A stretch of 21,557 bases of DNA from a virus. This document shows, one piece after another, positions 7,184 through 14,604 of the stretch. The notes beneath the pieces were generated by a model that saw only the letters and a list, made by a program, of their open reading frames with translations, was not told the DNA's origin and did no database searches. The position numbers and the translations under genes are program-made. Location of the stretch: IMG/VR virus record IMGVR_UViG_3300044859_002233, positions 1 through 21,557 of that record; one strand, 5' to 3'. Numbering within the stretch: the first letter of the stretch is position 1; every line of letters starts with the position of its first letter.

Positions 7184-7209
7184 TCTAGTATATACCACTT
7201 TAAACTAGA
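7184..7209 (-). terminator. Hairpin after the GT8-like gene
   Basis: TCTAGT (7184-7189) pairs perfectly with ACTAGA (7204-7209), and two further outer pairs (one G-T) can form. The hairpin starts 2 bases after the stop at 7212-7214, and its 3' arm overlaps the TTTAAA box (7199-7204) of the next gene. Confidence 0.5.
7199..7204 (-). promoter_or_regulatory. TTTAAA start-proximal box
   Basis: TTTAAA is 26 nt before the methyltransferase ATG at 7172 and lies within the hairpin 7184-7209. Confidence 0.5.
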
Positions 7210-7211
7210 GA

Positions 7212-7997
7212 CTAATCAAACCGCGGATACTTTAGATAAATATATTCACATGCTTTGTGACCATTTCTCTCCCAAAAATCATAAAAGAATCCATATTTAT
7301 CTTGAATAGGTAAAGGCTTCCAAAGATTTCTCTCTAGTGTAAAATAGAGATTCATAATTCCTTGATCTCCTCGTACAAATGGGTACTCTTCATTCATATT
7401 TAATAACTCAGTTACTGTATTCTCTTCAATAAGTGAACTATTAAAAATAAGAAGTCCAGATTGAAAATAGTTACATTCTAAGTTATATTTCTTTTTCATT
7501 TTTTCTTCTTTATCCTTATCTACTAAATCAAAGGCAAACTGGATACTTAGGTTCCATTCATATGTAGGATATGAATCACTGTGTGCATATAACCATCCCT
7601 TTGGTTCACATGCATCTTTTATTCTATCAAGTGAATTAAATATATGTCCTCCAACATCTAGATAAAATACAATATCCCATTGTTTAAAAAAAACATCAAA
7701 TACATAATATTTAATATAGAGACCAGGTCTATTAATTAAATACTCATATTTTTCATGTGTAGGGTGTTGTTTCCAGAATGAAATAATTGTATCTGCACTG
7801 CGATTTATAACAGGCTTAACTATTACGCTAAGAGTATTAAAAATCTGTGTATATTCTTCTTTTAAATAAAGTGTATCTGGTATGAGCAATACAATATCAT
7901 CAAGCCATTTTCCACGAGTTCTTGCTTGATGGATCGTATTTATTGATTTCTCTATATATGTTTCACTTGCTACAAAGGTTAATACCCATCGCGGCAT
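7212..7997 (-). CDS. GT8-like / GT-A fold putative glycosyltransferase
   Basis: The 261-residue protein resembles retaining GT-A enzymes of the GT8 type. It opens with MPRWVLTFVASETYIEKSINTI (written in full only in part here: a start strand then a helix), has WDIVFYLDVGGHIF (107-120) where GT8 has its DxD, FQSGLLIFNSSL corresponding to the xNSG/xFNAGVMV region, and RGDQGIMNLYF corresponding to the DQ-containing helix. The DxD metal motif is altered to DVG, so metal binding may be weak or use other residues. This looks like a nucleotide-sugar-binding fold, but activity is uncertain. It is divergent from the 496-residue fusion gene, and each of the two has its own TTTAAA box in the gap. Donor and acceptor unknown. 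Confidence 0.65.
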   Translation of the reverse strand: MPRWVLTFVASETYIEKSINTIHQARTRGKWLDDIVLLIPDTLYLKEEYTQIFNTLSVIVKPVINRSADTIISFWKQHPTHEKYEYLINRPGLYIKYYVFDVFFKQWDIVFYLDVGGHIFNSLDRIKDACEPKGWLYAHSDSYPTYEWNLSIQFAFDLVDKDKEEKMKKKYNLECNYFQSGLLIFNSSLIEENTVTELLNMNEEYPFVRGDQGIMNLYFTLERNLWKPLPIQDKYGFFYDFWERNGHKACEYIYLKYPRFD

Positions 7998-8019
7998 TTA
8001 AAATATTACTATTTTTGCC

Positions 8020-8025
8020 TTTAAA
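8020..8025 (-). promoter_or_regulatory. TTTAAA box for the GT8-like gene
   Basis: TTTAAA is 22 nt before the ATG at 7997. A second copy 3 bases further on serves the opposite gene. Confidence 0.5.
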
Positions 8026-8028
8026 CTA

Positions 8029-8034
8029 TTTAAA
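8029..8034 (+). promoter_or_regulatory. TTTAAA box for the two-domain GT gene
   Basis: TTTAAA is 25 nt before the ATG at 8060, next to the copy at 8020-8025 that faces the other way. Confidence 0.5.
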
Positions 8035-8059
8035 CATAGAAGTATAGACTTATGTAAGT

Positions 8060-9550
8060 ATGTATTTAAAAGATGAATTTTGTTCTGGAGAACGGTTTCA
8101 AAAACTATGTGATGTCTATTGTGGAACAGAAGAAGATTTAAATAGAAATCCTATTATTTCATCTGAACCAAATAAACATATGCGAATTGATTTACTTGTA
8201 GATCCTTGGGACAATCCATCACTTATTTTCTGTTATAGTTGCTCACTTACTTTTTTTATGGAAAAACTAACTCTTTTTAAAAATAAATTTGTATTGGTAT
8301 CCCATAATGAAGATACTAACATTGATGAAAAATATATTACTATTGCAAATCACAGCCTGCTTATTAAATGGTATTGTCAAAATCTCATGATGTATCATGA
8401 AAAGCTTATTATGATTCCAATTGGAATTGCAAATGGTATGTGGACACATGGTAATCTTGATACACTTGAAACTCTTGCAACTCTATCAGCTACACTAACA
8501 AAATCAAGAAATTTTTATTTTTATTTTAAAGTAGACACAAATAGAAGAGCACGGCAATATTGTAGGAGTATAATAGAGTCAAAGGGAGTTCCTTTTGGAA
8601 ATGAACTAAATCACTATTCTTATCTATGTGATCTTGCTTCTCATAAATTTGCTATATGCCCAGAAGGAAATGGTATTGATTCTCATAGACTTTGGGAATG
8701 TTATTATTTGGGGGTTATTCCAATTGTACTTAGATCTGTTTTTACAGAACATGTATCACGTCGTCTACCTTGTATTATCTTAAATTCATGGGAGGATTTT
8801 TCAACAGAGTATTGTTTGGAACGATATGAAATACTAGTAGATGAACTTAAAAAGAATAAAGACTGTCTACGCATGTCTTATTATAAAAATCTTATCAAAT
8901 CTAATCTATTTCATGAACCTGGTCGCCTTACTTACTATTTGATACATGGGAATAGTAAAGAACGTGAAAACTATATGCTTGAACTTTTTAAGACATATGG
9001 AATACACAATTCAGATGTAAATTGGATAAGGATTCCTAATCGCAATGACCCATGCTTAGAAAATATTTGCATAAATCCAGAAATAAAACCAGGAGGTGTC
9101 TGTTGTACTTACAAACACTATCTTGCACTAAAAGATATAGTTAATAAAAATCTTGATATGGCAGTAATTATGGAGGATAATGTTGGATTTCATAGAAATG
9201 TTCCTGACATATTAAAACGATACATGAATGATCTTCCAGCAAATTGGGATTGTGTATTTGATAGTAGTATTTGTAATCTTCATTATATAGAAGGTCCTCT
9301 TTTTCCTGAAATGTCAGTTTATAAAAAGAAAAATGAAGTAACAGATCAGTGCGCAGGAGCAAGTCGTGGATGTAATTTTGTAATGGTAAATAAGAAATCA
9401 GCAAAAATTATTTGTGATAATTTTCTACCTATTTTTAGTCATCCTGATTTTCAACACAATGAAATTTTTCGCAAATTTAATCTTAACTCTTATTGGCCCG
9501 AACCAGTAAATGCTTTTCATAATGGTACACTTTCGACTGTTTTAACTTAA
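8060..9550 (+). CDS. Two-domain glycosyltransferase: exostosin-like plus GT25-like
   Basis: The 496-residue protein appears to be a fusion of two transferase domains. Residues about 1-290 are GT-B/exostosin-like: HKFAICPEGNGIDSHRLWE (195-213) followed by YYLGVIPIVL matches the donor-site block (xxPxGxGxDSHRLWExxxxGxIPI) of exostosin-type enzymes. From about residue 293 a GT25-like domain begins: LIHGNSKERENYMLELFKTY is the N-terminal strand-helix of that family, GVCCTYKHYLALKDIV is its GC-SHxxA segment, and AVIMEDNVGF (368-377) stands at the LEDDV acidic motif with the second Asp changed to Asn. GT25 enzymes include LPS galactosyltransferases and procollagen hydroxylysine galactosyltransferases, and mimivirus uses a GT25-type domain on its own collagen. 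One polypeptide could add two successive sugars. Substrates are not known. Confidence 0.75.
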   Translation: MYLKDEFCSGERFQKLCDVYCGTEEDLNRNPIISSEPNKHMRIDLLVDPWDNPSLIFCYSCSLTFFMEKLTLFKNKFVLVSHNEDTNIDEKYITIANHSLLIKWYCQNLMMYHEKLIMIPIGIANGMWTHGNLDTLETLATLSATLTKSRNFYFYFKVDTNRRARQYCRSIIESKGVPFGNELNHYSYLCDLASHKFAICPEGNGIDSHRLWECYYLGVIPIVLRSVFTEHVSRRLPCIILNSWEDFSTEYCLERYEILVDELKKNKDCLRMSYYKNLIKSNLFHEPGRLTYYLIHGNSKERENYMLELFKTYGIHNSDVNWIRIPNRNDPCLENICINPEIKPGGVCCTYKHYLALKDIVNKNLDMAVIMEDNVGFHRNVPDILKRYMNDLPANWDCVFDSSICNLHYIEGPLFPEMSVYKKKNEVTDQCAGASRGCNFVMVNKKSAKIICDNFLPIFSHPDFQHNEIFRKFNLNSYWPEPVNAFHNGTLSTVLT

Positions 9551-9551
9551 A
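9546..9551 (+). promoter_or_regulatory. CTTAAA start-proximal box
   Basis: CTTAAA is 27 nt before the ATG at 9579 and overlaps the stop codon of the preceding gene. Confidence 0.4.
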
Positions 9552-9554
9552 GCA

Positions 9555-9567
9555 TTTAATAATTAAA
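9555..9567 (+). repeat. Short AT palindrome after the two-domain GT gene
   Basis: TTTAAT (9555-9560) and ATTAAA (9562-9567) flank one base, 4 bases past the stop. As a hairpin only a 3-4 bp stem is possible, so it is a weak candidate for the transcript-end signal seen at other junctions. Confidence 0.25.
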
Positions 9568-9578
9568 GACTAGACTAG

Positions 9579-10547
9579 ATGAAACTCTGTTTTCTTTTTA
9601 GAGGTGATAATGAAAGACATAATCATCGTGGTCATATGATTCCGATGAATAATATTGATAATTGGAATAAAACATTATTTGATGAGGCAACTTCAAAAGG
9701 ATATTCGTATGATATTGTATTTCATACATATCCTAGTAATTCTTTGGAAATGCTTAGTAGTTTATTATTACCAAAATATTCTGAAATAAATCCTTGTATT
9801 TCACAAACAGTAAATCTTAAAAATGTAGCAAAATGGATGCGTGAGCATAGAAATGAATATGATCGATTTATTATACTTCGATTTGATGTACTCTATAGGT
9901 TGCCCCTTACAAAATGGAGATGTTGGGATAAAACTGGTATTATTATTGTAAATAGGGATGTACATTGGCTAGATGAACGACTCTGTTCTGATTTTATTTT
10001 TATTTGTGATAAAGAATCTATAGATAATCTTGCGGATGGTCTAAACTATAGAAAAAGAGAATATACTGGTGGGCATCAAGTGATGCAGTATTTTGACTTG
10101 TATGATATACCATATCATCTTATGTATACAGAATTCTATAATATGTATCAGCATCCACTTTATGTAACAAAGGGTGAAGAACCAGATCCTAATTTGAATG
10201 AGTTCTATCCAGGAACACCTGTTTCTGATATTAAACACAAAAGTAAAACATATGTTGCACTATTAGAAAAGAATGGTGGAGAATTTGATAAAGGACATTG
10301 TAGGTTAGTTTTACATAAAAAGGAGAGCCTTATTGATAAGGTTCCTGAAATATCATATTTATATACAGTATTTAAATGGATTTCATTTGATAGTCCATTT
10401 ATTGAAGAGTTAAAGAGTATTTACACAAAAAAAAGATTTATATATGATGCTTATATACCAGCTACATTTACAGTTAATATTGATGAATTTAACCTGACAG
10501 AGCAAGAAAAAGGTGATTTTGCACCTAGAATAATTCCTAGAGATTAG
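9579..10547 (+). CDS. Putative GT-A-like glycosyltransferase, family not identified
   Basis: The 322-residue protein begins MKLCFLFRGDNERHNHRG, a first beta strand followed by a polar loop like those of sugar-nucleotide-binding folds. It has a strand YDRFIILRFDVLYRLPLTKW in which RFD (101-103) could be the metal-binding acidic motif after a hydrophobic strand, then WLDERLCSDFIFICDKESI and YTGGHQVMQYF. Similar proteins of unknown role accompany glycosyltransferases in giant-virus and phage clusters, but I cannot name a CAZy family. The function is therefore inferred mainly from fold-like pattern and position: it lies 28 nt after the two-domain GT gene and 38 nt before the duplicated GT pair, all on the plus strand. 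It has no signal peptide or membrane segment. Confidence 0.5.
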   Translation: MKLCFLFRGDNERHNHRGHMIPMNNIDNWNKTLFDEATSKGYSYDIVFHTYPSNSLEMLSSLLLPKYSEINPCISQTVNLKNVAKWMREHRNEYDRFIILRFDVLYRLPLTKWRCWDKTGIIIVNRDVHWLDERLCSDFIFICDKESIDNLADGLNYRKREYTGGHQVMQYFDLYDIPYHLMYTEFYNMYQHPLYVTKGEEPDPNLNEFYPGTPVSDIKHKSKTYVALLEKNGGEFDKGHCRLVLHKKESLIDKVPEISYLYTVFKWISFDSPFIEELKSIYTKKRFIYDAYIPATFTVNIDEFNLTEQEKGDFAPRIIPRD

Positions 10548-10555
10548 AACACCTA

Positions 10556-10561
10556 CTTAAA
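10556..10561 (+). promoter_or_regulatory. CTTAAA start-proximal box
   Basis: CTTAAA is 24 nt before the ATG at 10586 and directly precedes the hairpin 10563-10577. Confidence 0.5.
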
Positions 10562-10562
10562 C

Positions 10563-10577
10563 TAATAAAAATTATTA
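10563..10577 (+). terminator. Perfect small hairpin between two GT-like genes
   Basis: TAATAA (10563-10568) and TTATTA (10572-10577) form a perfect 6-bp stem with an AAA loop, 15 bases after the preceding stop codon. All pairs are A-T, so chance occurrence is fairly likely. Confidence 0.4.
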
Positions 10578-10585
10578 TACAAATA

Positions 10586-11503
10586 ATGATTGTAGCCTAT
10601 GCTTTTATTGGAAGGCTTCCCTCTTATTCTATTGATACAGTCCATCAAACAAGACTCTTTTTTGATGGACCTATATATTTCATTGTGAGTGATATGCAAA
10701 GTGAGTATGTAGATACTCTTAAAAATAAATATAATGTAACCATAATTAATTATTCAGATGTAATTGATAATACATTTATTGAACTTGTATGCACAAGTGT
10801 ATTGCGAACTGCTCAAGTTCCTAGATTAGGAGATAGAAGTGGGCTTTTTATCCATTCATTTGAACGTTTTTATGTTCTACATAATTTAATGGTTAAAAAT
10901 AATCTTGAAAATATTTTCTTTATGGAACTGGATAATGTTATTTATGATGATCCTTTGAAATGGCTCGCATCCTTTTCTCGAAATGAAATCTGTTATATGT
11001 ATGATAATGAGCAACGGTGTAGTTCTGGTATCTGTTTTATAAAATCTGCACTGTCATTAAAAAAACTAACTGATTTTTTTACAAAACACATTAAAGAATT
11101 TGTAGTTGAGGGTTATGCACAAATTAATGAGATGACAGCATTAGCATTATTTTATGAAATAAATAAAGAAATCGTTCAAATTCTACCCACGCATTGGTCA
11201 TCTGAAGTTCTTCCTAAAGAATATGTTGAATCGTTTTCACTCTATAATAGTGTATTTGATGCTGCAGCTGTTGGAATATATCTATTTGGACTAGATATGT
11301 ATCATACTGAAGGTAAACTCGTTAAATATCAAAAATGGGAACATTCCAAAATTGACTGTAGAAATAATTCCTATCAATGGACTAAAGATGAAAAAGGGCG
11401 CATGATACCTTATATATTCAATGGAATAACATGGATACGAATAAATAATCTTCATATTCATTCAAAAGACGTAAAGTCTAGTTTATCCATACCTATATAT
11501 TAA
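10586..11503 (+). CDS. Putative glycosyltransferase, first of a tandem duplicated pair
   Basis: The 305-residue protein and its downstream neighbour are clear paralogs in tandem. It starts MIVAYAFIGRLPSYSIDTV, has an acidic strand end IFFMELDNVIYDDP, where ELDN may act as the metal-binding motif of a GT-A fold, then MYDNEQRCSSGICFIKS, INEMTALALFYEINKE, ILPTHW, and a C-terminal block WIRINNLHIHSKD. The segments following ELDN (a strand with a conserved Ser, then an ExxAL helix) fit nucleotide-diphospho-sugar transferases. I do not recognise the CAZy family. By eye nearly half the residues match the copy at 11556, densest at both ends. No signal peptide or anchor is seen. It is likely one of the chain-building enzymes of the island, but that rests on context and weak motifs. 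Confidence 0.6.
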   Translation: MIVAYAFIGRLPSYSIDTVHQTRLFFDGPIYFIVSDMQSEYVDTLKNKYNVTIINYSDVIDNTFIELVCTSVLRTAQVPRLGDRSGLFIHSFERFYVLHNLMVKNNLENIFFMELDNVIYDDPLKWLASFSRNEICYMYDNEQRCSSGICFIKSALSLKKLTDFFTKHIKEFVVEGYAQINEMTALALFYEINKEIVQILPTHWSSEVLPKEYVESFSLYNSVFDAAAVGIYLFGLDMYHTEGKLVKYQKWEHSKIDCRNNSYQWTKDEKGRMIPYIFNGITWIRINNLHIHSKDVKSSLSIPIY

Positions 11504-11526
11504 TCAATAGCAAAGACTATAGATGA

Positions 11527-11532
11527 CTTAAA
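11527..11532 (+). promoter_or_regulatory. CTTAAA start-proximal box
   Basis: CTTAAA is 23 nt before the ATG at 11556. A weak 5-bp inverted repeat (TTATA 11539-11543, TATAA 11551-11555) follows it. Confidence 0.45.
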
Positions 11533-11555
11533 AGAAGCTTATATTACAATTATAA

Positions 11556-12464
11556 ATGATTGTAGCATATGCTTTTGTAGGTGCGTTACCCTCTTACTCA
11601 ATTGATACTGTAAAACAAATGAGATTATTTTATTCTGGCGATATCTATTTTATTGTTGATGATTACTTATCTCCTTATATTGAAACACTTGTTAATGAAT
11701 ATTCTGTAAAAATAGTAAAGTATCATGATGTTGTGCATCATGATTTTTGTAATCTTATTAATTCCGTCGGTTGGAGATTTAAAATCTTAGGCGACCTTAA
11801 AGGTCGTGAAAAATTATTTATTTATTCATTTGAACGTTTTTTTCTTCTTTATAATCTAATGAATAAAGAGAATCTAGAGGATATATTCTTTTTAGAACTT
11901 GATAATCTTGTCTATGATAATCCTGAAAACTGGATGAATGAATTTAAGAAGAAGGATATGGCATATTTATTTGATAATATTGGGCGCTGTTCAACAGCTA
12001 TTGCTTATATTAAAAATACAGATATTTTACATAAGTTCATGCAAACATCTTTTACTTATATAATTGATAATATACGAACAGATGAGTGGTTAAATGAGAT
12101 GTCTGCTCTTTTTATATTTTGGGAAAATAATAAGAATTTAGTTCAAATATTACCAACTCATTGGAATACTGATATATATCCTATACAAACATATGAAAAC
12201 TATTCAAACTATAATAAAACTATATTTGATGCTCTATCTATTGGTATATATTTGACAGGTGTTCATCCATTCCATTCCAATGGTATTCTAACACTTGGAA
12301 TAAAATCCGAATGGGGTCTTATTGATTACACAAAGTATATATATGAATGGAAACTTGATGAAAAAGGTCGAAAGATTCCATATGTATTAAATGGTTCTGA
12401 ATGGATTCGGATTAATAATCTACATGTTCATTCAAAAAATCTCTCTGCTCACTTGTCATCTTAA
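11556..12464 (+). CDS. Putative glycosyltransferase, second of a tandem duplicated pair
   Basis: This 302-residue paralog of the gene before it begins MIVAYAFVGALPSYSIDTV and keeps the candidate acidic motif IFFLELDNLVYDNP, LFDNIGRCSTAIAYIKN, LNEMSALFIFWENNKN, ILPTHWNTDIYP and the end block WIRINNLHVHSKN. Length and order match throughout with only small gaps. The regions that differ most are residues about 60-95 and the loop near FHSNGILTLGIKSEW, which may carry acceptor or donor specificity. Conservation of the putative active-site positions in both copies suggests both are used rather than one decaying. It ends convergently on the 702-residue fusion gene, the stop codons sharing TTAA. Family unnamed. 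Confidence 0.6.
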   Translation: MIVAYAFVGALPSYSIDTVKQMRLFYSGDIYFIVDDYLSPYIETLVNEYSVKIVKYHDVVHHDFCNLINSVGWRFKILGDLKGREKLFIYSFERFFLLYNLMNKENLEDIFFLELDNLVYDNPENWMNEFKKKDMAYLFDNIGRCSTAIAYIKNTDILHKFMQTSFTYIIDNIRTDEWLNEMSALFIFWENNKNLVQILPTHWNTDIYPIQTYENYSNYNKTIFDALSIGIYLTGVHPFHSNGILTLGIKSEWGLIDYTKYIYEWKLDEKGRKIPYVLNGSEWIRINNLHVHSKNLSAHLSS

Positions 12465-14569
12465 GAAACTTGTATGAATTCGTCTGACCAGTAAATCTCT
12501 GGAGAAAAAGGCATACCAGGTACATATTTAGGTACAATTATTTTTTTGGTTGAATTCTTATTAAGATAAGCACCCCACCATGAAATCGTACTTCTTGCAG
12601 TAAGAATCATATGATCACATTTTGTCATAATTGCTAAATCCTTAATTGTGTCATTTACCTCACAGAAGTGAAGGGGTGCACTCGTTACAATATTTCTCTT
12701 ACACCATTCAATATCATCCTTATTATCATTTCCACTTGATGTACTTCCTCCTGTGAATACAATAAATGTATAAGCATCTCCTTTAAAAAAGTTCTCCATT
12801 ATAACTTCAATATATGATCTAAACCAGGGAAGATAGCGGTCTGTTATATCTCTATCTCCTCTGCGAAGATGAATACCAACGACTTGAGTTCCAGGAGTTC
12901 GTAAGTTATTCATATACTCTGTTGCAAATGAATCAAGCTCATCAATAAACTCAAACTCTTTCTTAATTTCGCAACGATATTTCTTAAAGAAGAGTTCACT
13001 TTCTGGATGACCTACAAAGTCAATTGGTAAAGGTAAGGAGAAATACTCCTGTCTATTTAGAATATCTTCTTCATTAGGAAAGTGATGATGGTAAATTCCA
13101 TTTTTCTCCAGATCTTCACGAGTAAAACCTACTGCGCTATGTTTGAAATATTTTAGAAGGCATTTTTGCCCATGATGTTCTCGTTCATCTATATCCCACG
13201 GAAGACGCGCAGCAACACCCTTTTCTAGAGCCATAGCTTTCACGGCAGCGTATTGAAACATTGCATTTCCAAGACGTCCCTCCCTGCCTATATTCGGATA
13301 AAGAATTAGCGTCTCCTCCCAATCTCCAGGTAGCAACTCTTGAAAATAGTTTTTAATATCTTGATAATTTGTATGATGATCTCGTGTAATCTTTCCTGTA
13401 CAAAGTAAATCAAGAGCACTTCCTAAATCCAAAAAGATAGCTTTTGGAAAGAGTTTATAGAGTTCACCTACAAGTGGTTTTGCTCCCATACCCGCCGATG
13501 TTAGAATCATTGTTTGTGAGTCATTCTCTACCTCTTTCTTAACGGCTTCAAGTGTCTCTTCAAATGATTCTTCAAACCAATTTATCGCATCAATCTGAAT
13601 GTGTTTATAGGCTCCCAGAAGTCGACAAGCCTTTCCCATCTGCGCATTTCCAATATAGAGTTTTTTACGAGGGTTCTCTTTTAAAGCTTTATAAAATGAA
13701 AGTGTTTCCATATTTTCAATGTCTTTTACAATAATACTATTATATACACACCATTGAAGAGGAAATCCAATAATATCTTCCCATATCTCTTCTATATGAC
13801 CACCAAGATAGACATTTGGTTTATCTTTAAAAACTTTAAGTGAGTCAATTATCATTTTTCCAAGTTTCTCTGTATAGGGTGTTCCATCACAGTTTCCATT
13901 TTGATAGGTCTTATCTAAAAAAGAAACAGCAGCTTCAGATTCACCATCTCCATATTTGAGAAAAACACATGGAGTATTTGTTCGAACAAGTTCAGTTAGC
14001 TCATCAGTTGAATTTGCTCGATAGTTTACTTTCTTCTTTTCATAGAGAAAAGCTCCAATTCCCTTACAATAGAGCTGGTCTCCCTGAATAATTGAAATTT
14101 CATCTGTAAAATGAACCTTACCTGTGAGTATTTTAAATGAATCTGTTGCGGCTAGTTTAATTGCATTTCCTTCATATTTCCAATTATTAAATAATAGAAA
14201 ACTCTCATTGGCTAAAAATGGTTCAATGCGTTGAACAAACTCATATACATCTTTGTATATAGCGGGTCCATTATAAAAAGCAATATGAATGGGTTCAGAT
14301 AGTTCAAGAGAATCAAGACTCTTAATTGAAATCCCTTTTGTTGAGTTATTGGTAAGGACTGATGCAAGAAGAGATCTTTCTGGAGCTAGTTCCAAAAAAG
14401 TAAAATGTCCTGTAGAACATAGATTGTTTAAAAATCCTTGTGTTACAAGTGGAGATAACGGATCAATAATAGGTGCAACAAACTGCCCTCTATATGCAGC
14501 CACTTTACATGATTGAAAATGATGTATAAGTGGATGTACTTTATGTTCATGTATATTATATTTTGGCAT
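12461..14569 (-). CDS. Three-part fusion: methyltransferase-like / GT-D fold GT / GT11
   Basis: The 702-residue protein has at least two recognisable transferase domains. Residues about 1-180 resemble a degenerate class I methyltransferase (HFTFLELAPERSLLAS near 55-70 at the SAM-loop position, FLLFNNWKYEG near 124-134); this part is tentative. Residues about 185-410 match the GT-D fold (DUF1792-type) glycosyltransferases: CVFLKYGDGESE, with the Asp208/Glu210 DxE metal motif, then KKLYIGNAQMGKACRLLG, MILTSAGMGAKPLV and FLDLGSALD. Residues about 418-702 are a complete GT11 domain: GREGRLGNAMFQYAAVKAM, VVGIHLRRGDRD (His567, Arg569, Arg570, Asp572), and TARSTISWWGAYLN. It could place one hexose and then a fucose, one after the other. 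It ends SDEFIQVS, like the other GT11 copies. No membrane segment is seen. Confidence 0.85.
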   Translation of the reverse strand: MPKYNIHEHKVHPLIHHFQSCKVAAYRGQFVAPIIDPLSPLVTQGFLNNLCSTGHFTFLELAPERSLLASVLTNNSTKGISIKSLDSLELSEPIHIAFYNGPAIYKDVYEFVQRIEPFLANESFLLFNNWKYEGNAIKLAATDSFKILTGKVHFTDEISIIQGDQLYCKGIGAFLYEKKKVNYRANSTDELTELVRTNTPCVFLKYGDGESEAAVSFLDKTYQNGNCDGTPYTEKLGKMIIDSLKVFKDKPNVYLGGHIEEIWEDIIGFPLQWCVYNSIIVKDIENMETLSFYKALKENPRKKLYIGNAQMGKACRLLGAYKHIQIDAINWFEESFEETLEAVKKEVENDSQTMILTSAGMGAKPLVGELYKLFPKAIFLDLGSALDLLCTGKITRDHHTNYQDIKNYFQELLPGDWEETLILYPNIGREGRLGNAMFQYAAVKAMALEKGVAARLPWDIDEREHHGQKCLLKYFKHSAVGFTREDLEKNGIYHHHFPNEEDILNRQEYFSLPLPIDFVGHPESELFFKKYRCEIKKEFEFIDELDSFATEYMNNLRTPGTQVVGIHLRRGDRDITDRYLPWFRSYIEVIMENFFKGDAYTFIVFTGGSTSSGNDNKDDIEWCKRNIVTSAPLHFCEVNDTIKDLAIMTKCDHMILTARSTISWWGAYLNKNSTKKIIVPKYVPGMPFSPEIYWSDEFIQVS

Positions 14570-14580
14570 TCTGTAATGAA

Positions 14581-14604
14581 AAGAGTCTGTGACTTTAGAC
14601 TCTT
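14581..14604 (-). terminator. Perfect 8-bp hairpin between GT23-like and fusion genes
   Basis: AAGAGTCT (14581-14588) and AGACTCTT (14597-14604) form a perfect stem that includes G-C pairs, with an 8-nt loop. The outer arm overlaps the stop codon of the GT23-like gene (14603-14605). This is among the clearest of the stop-codon hairpins. Confidence 0.62.
14594..14599 (-). promoter_or_regulatory. TCTAAA start-proximal box
   Basis: On the minus strand TCTAAA lies 24 nt before the ATG at 14569, within the hairpin 14581-14604. Confidence 0.4.

Noticed and set aside
11340-11355. AAAATTGA, the mimivirus early promoter motif
   Set aside because: It occurs inside a coding region, not before a start codon, so it is taken as chance.
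12425-12500. Search for a stop-codon hairpin at the 12461-12464 junction
   Set aside because: Only a direct repeat of ACTTGT and a 5-bp match over a long loop are seen, which is no better than chance.
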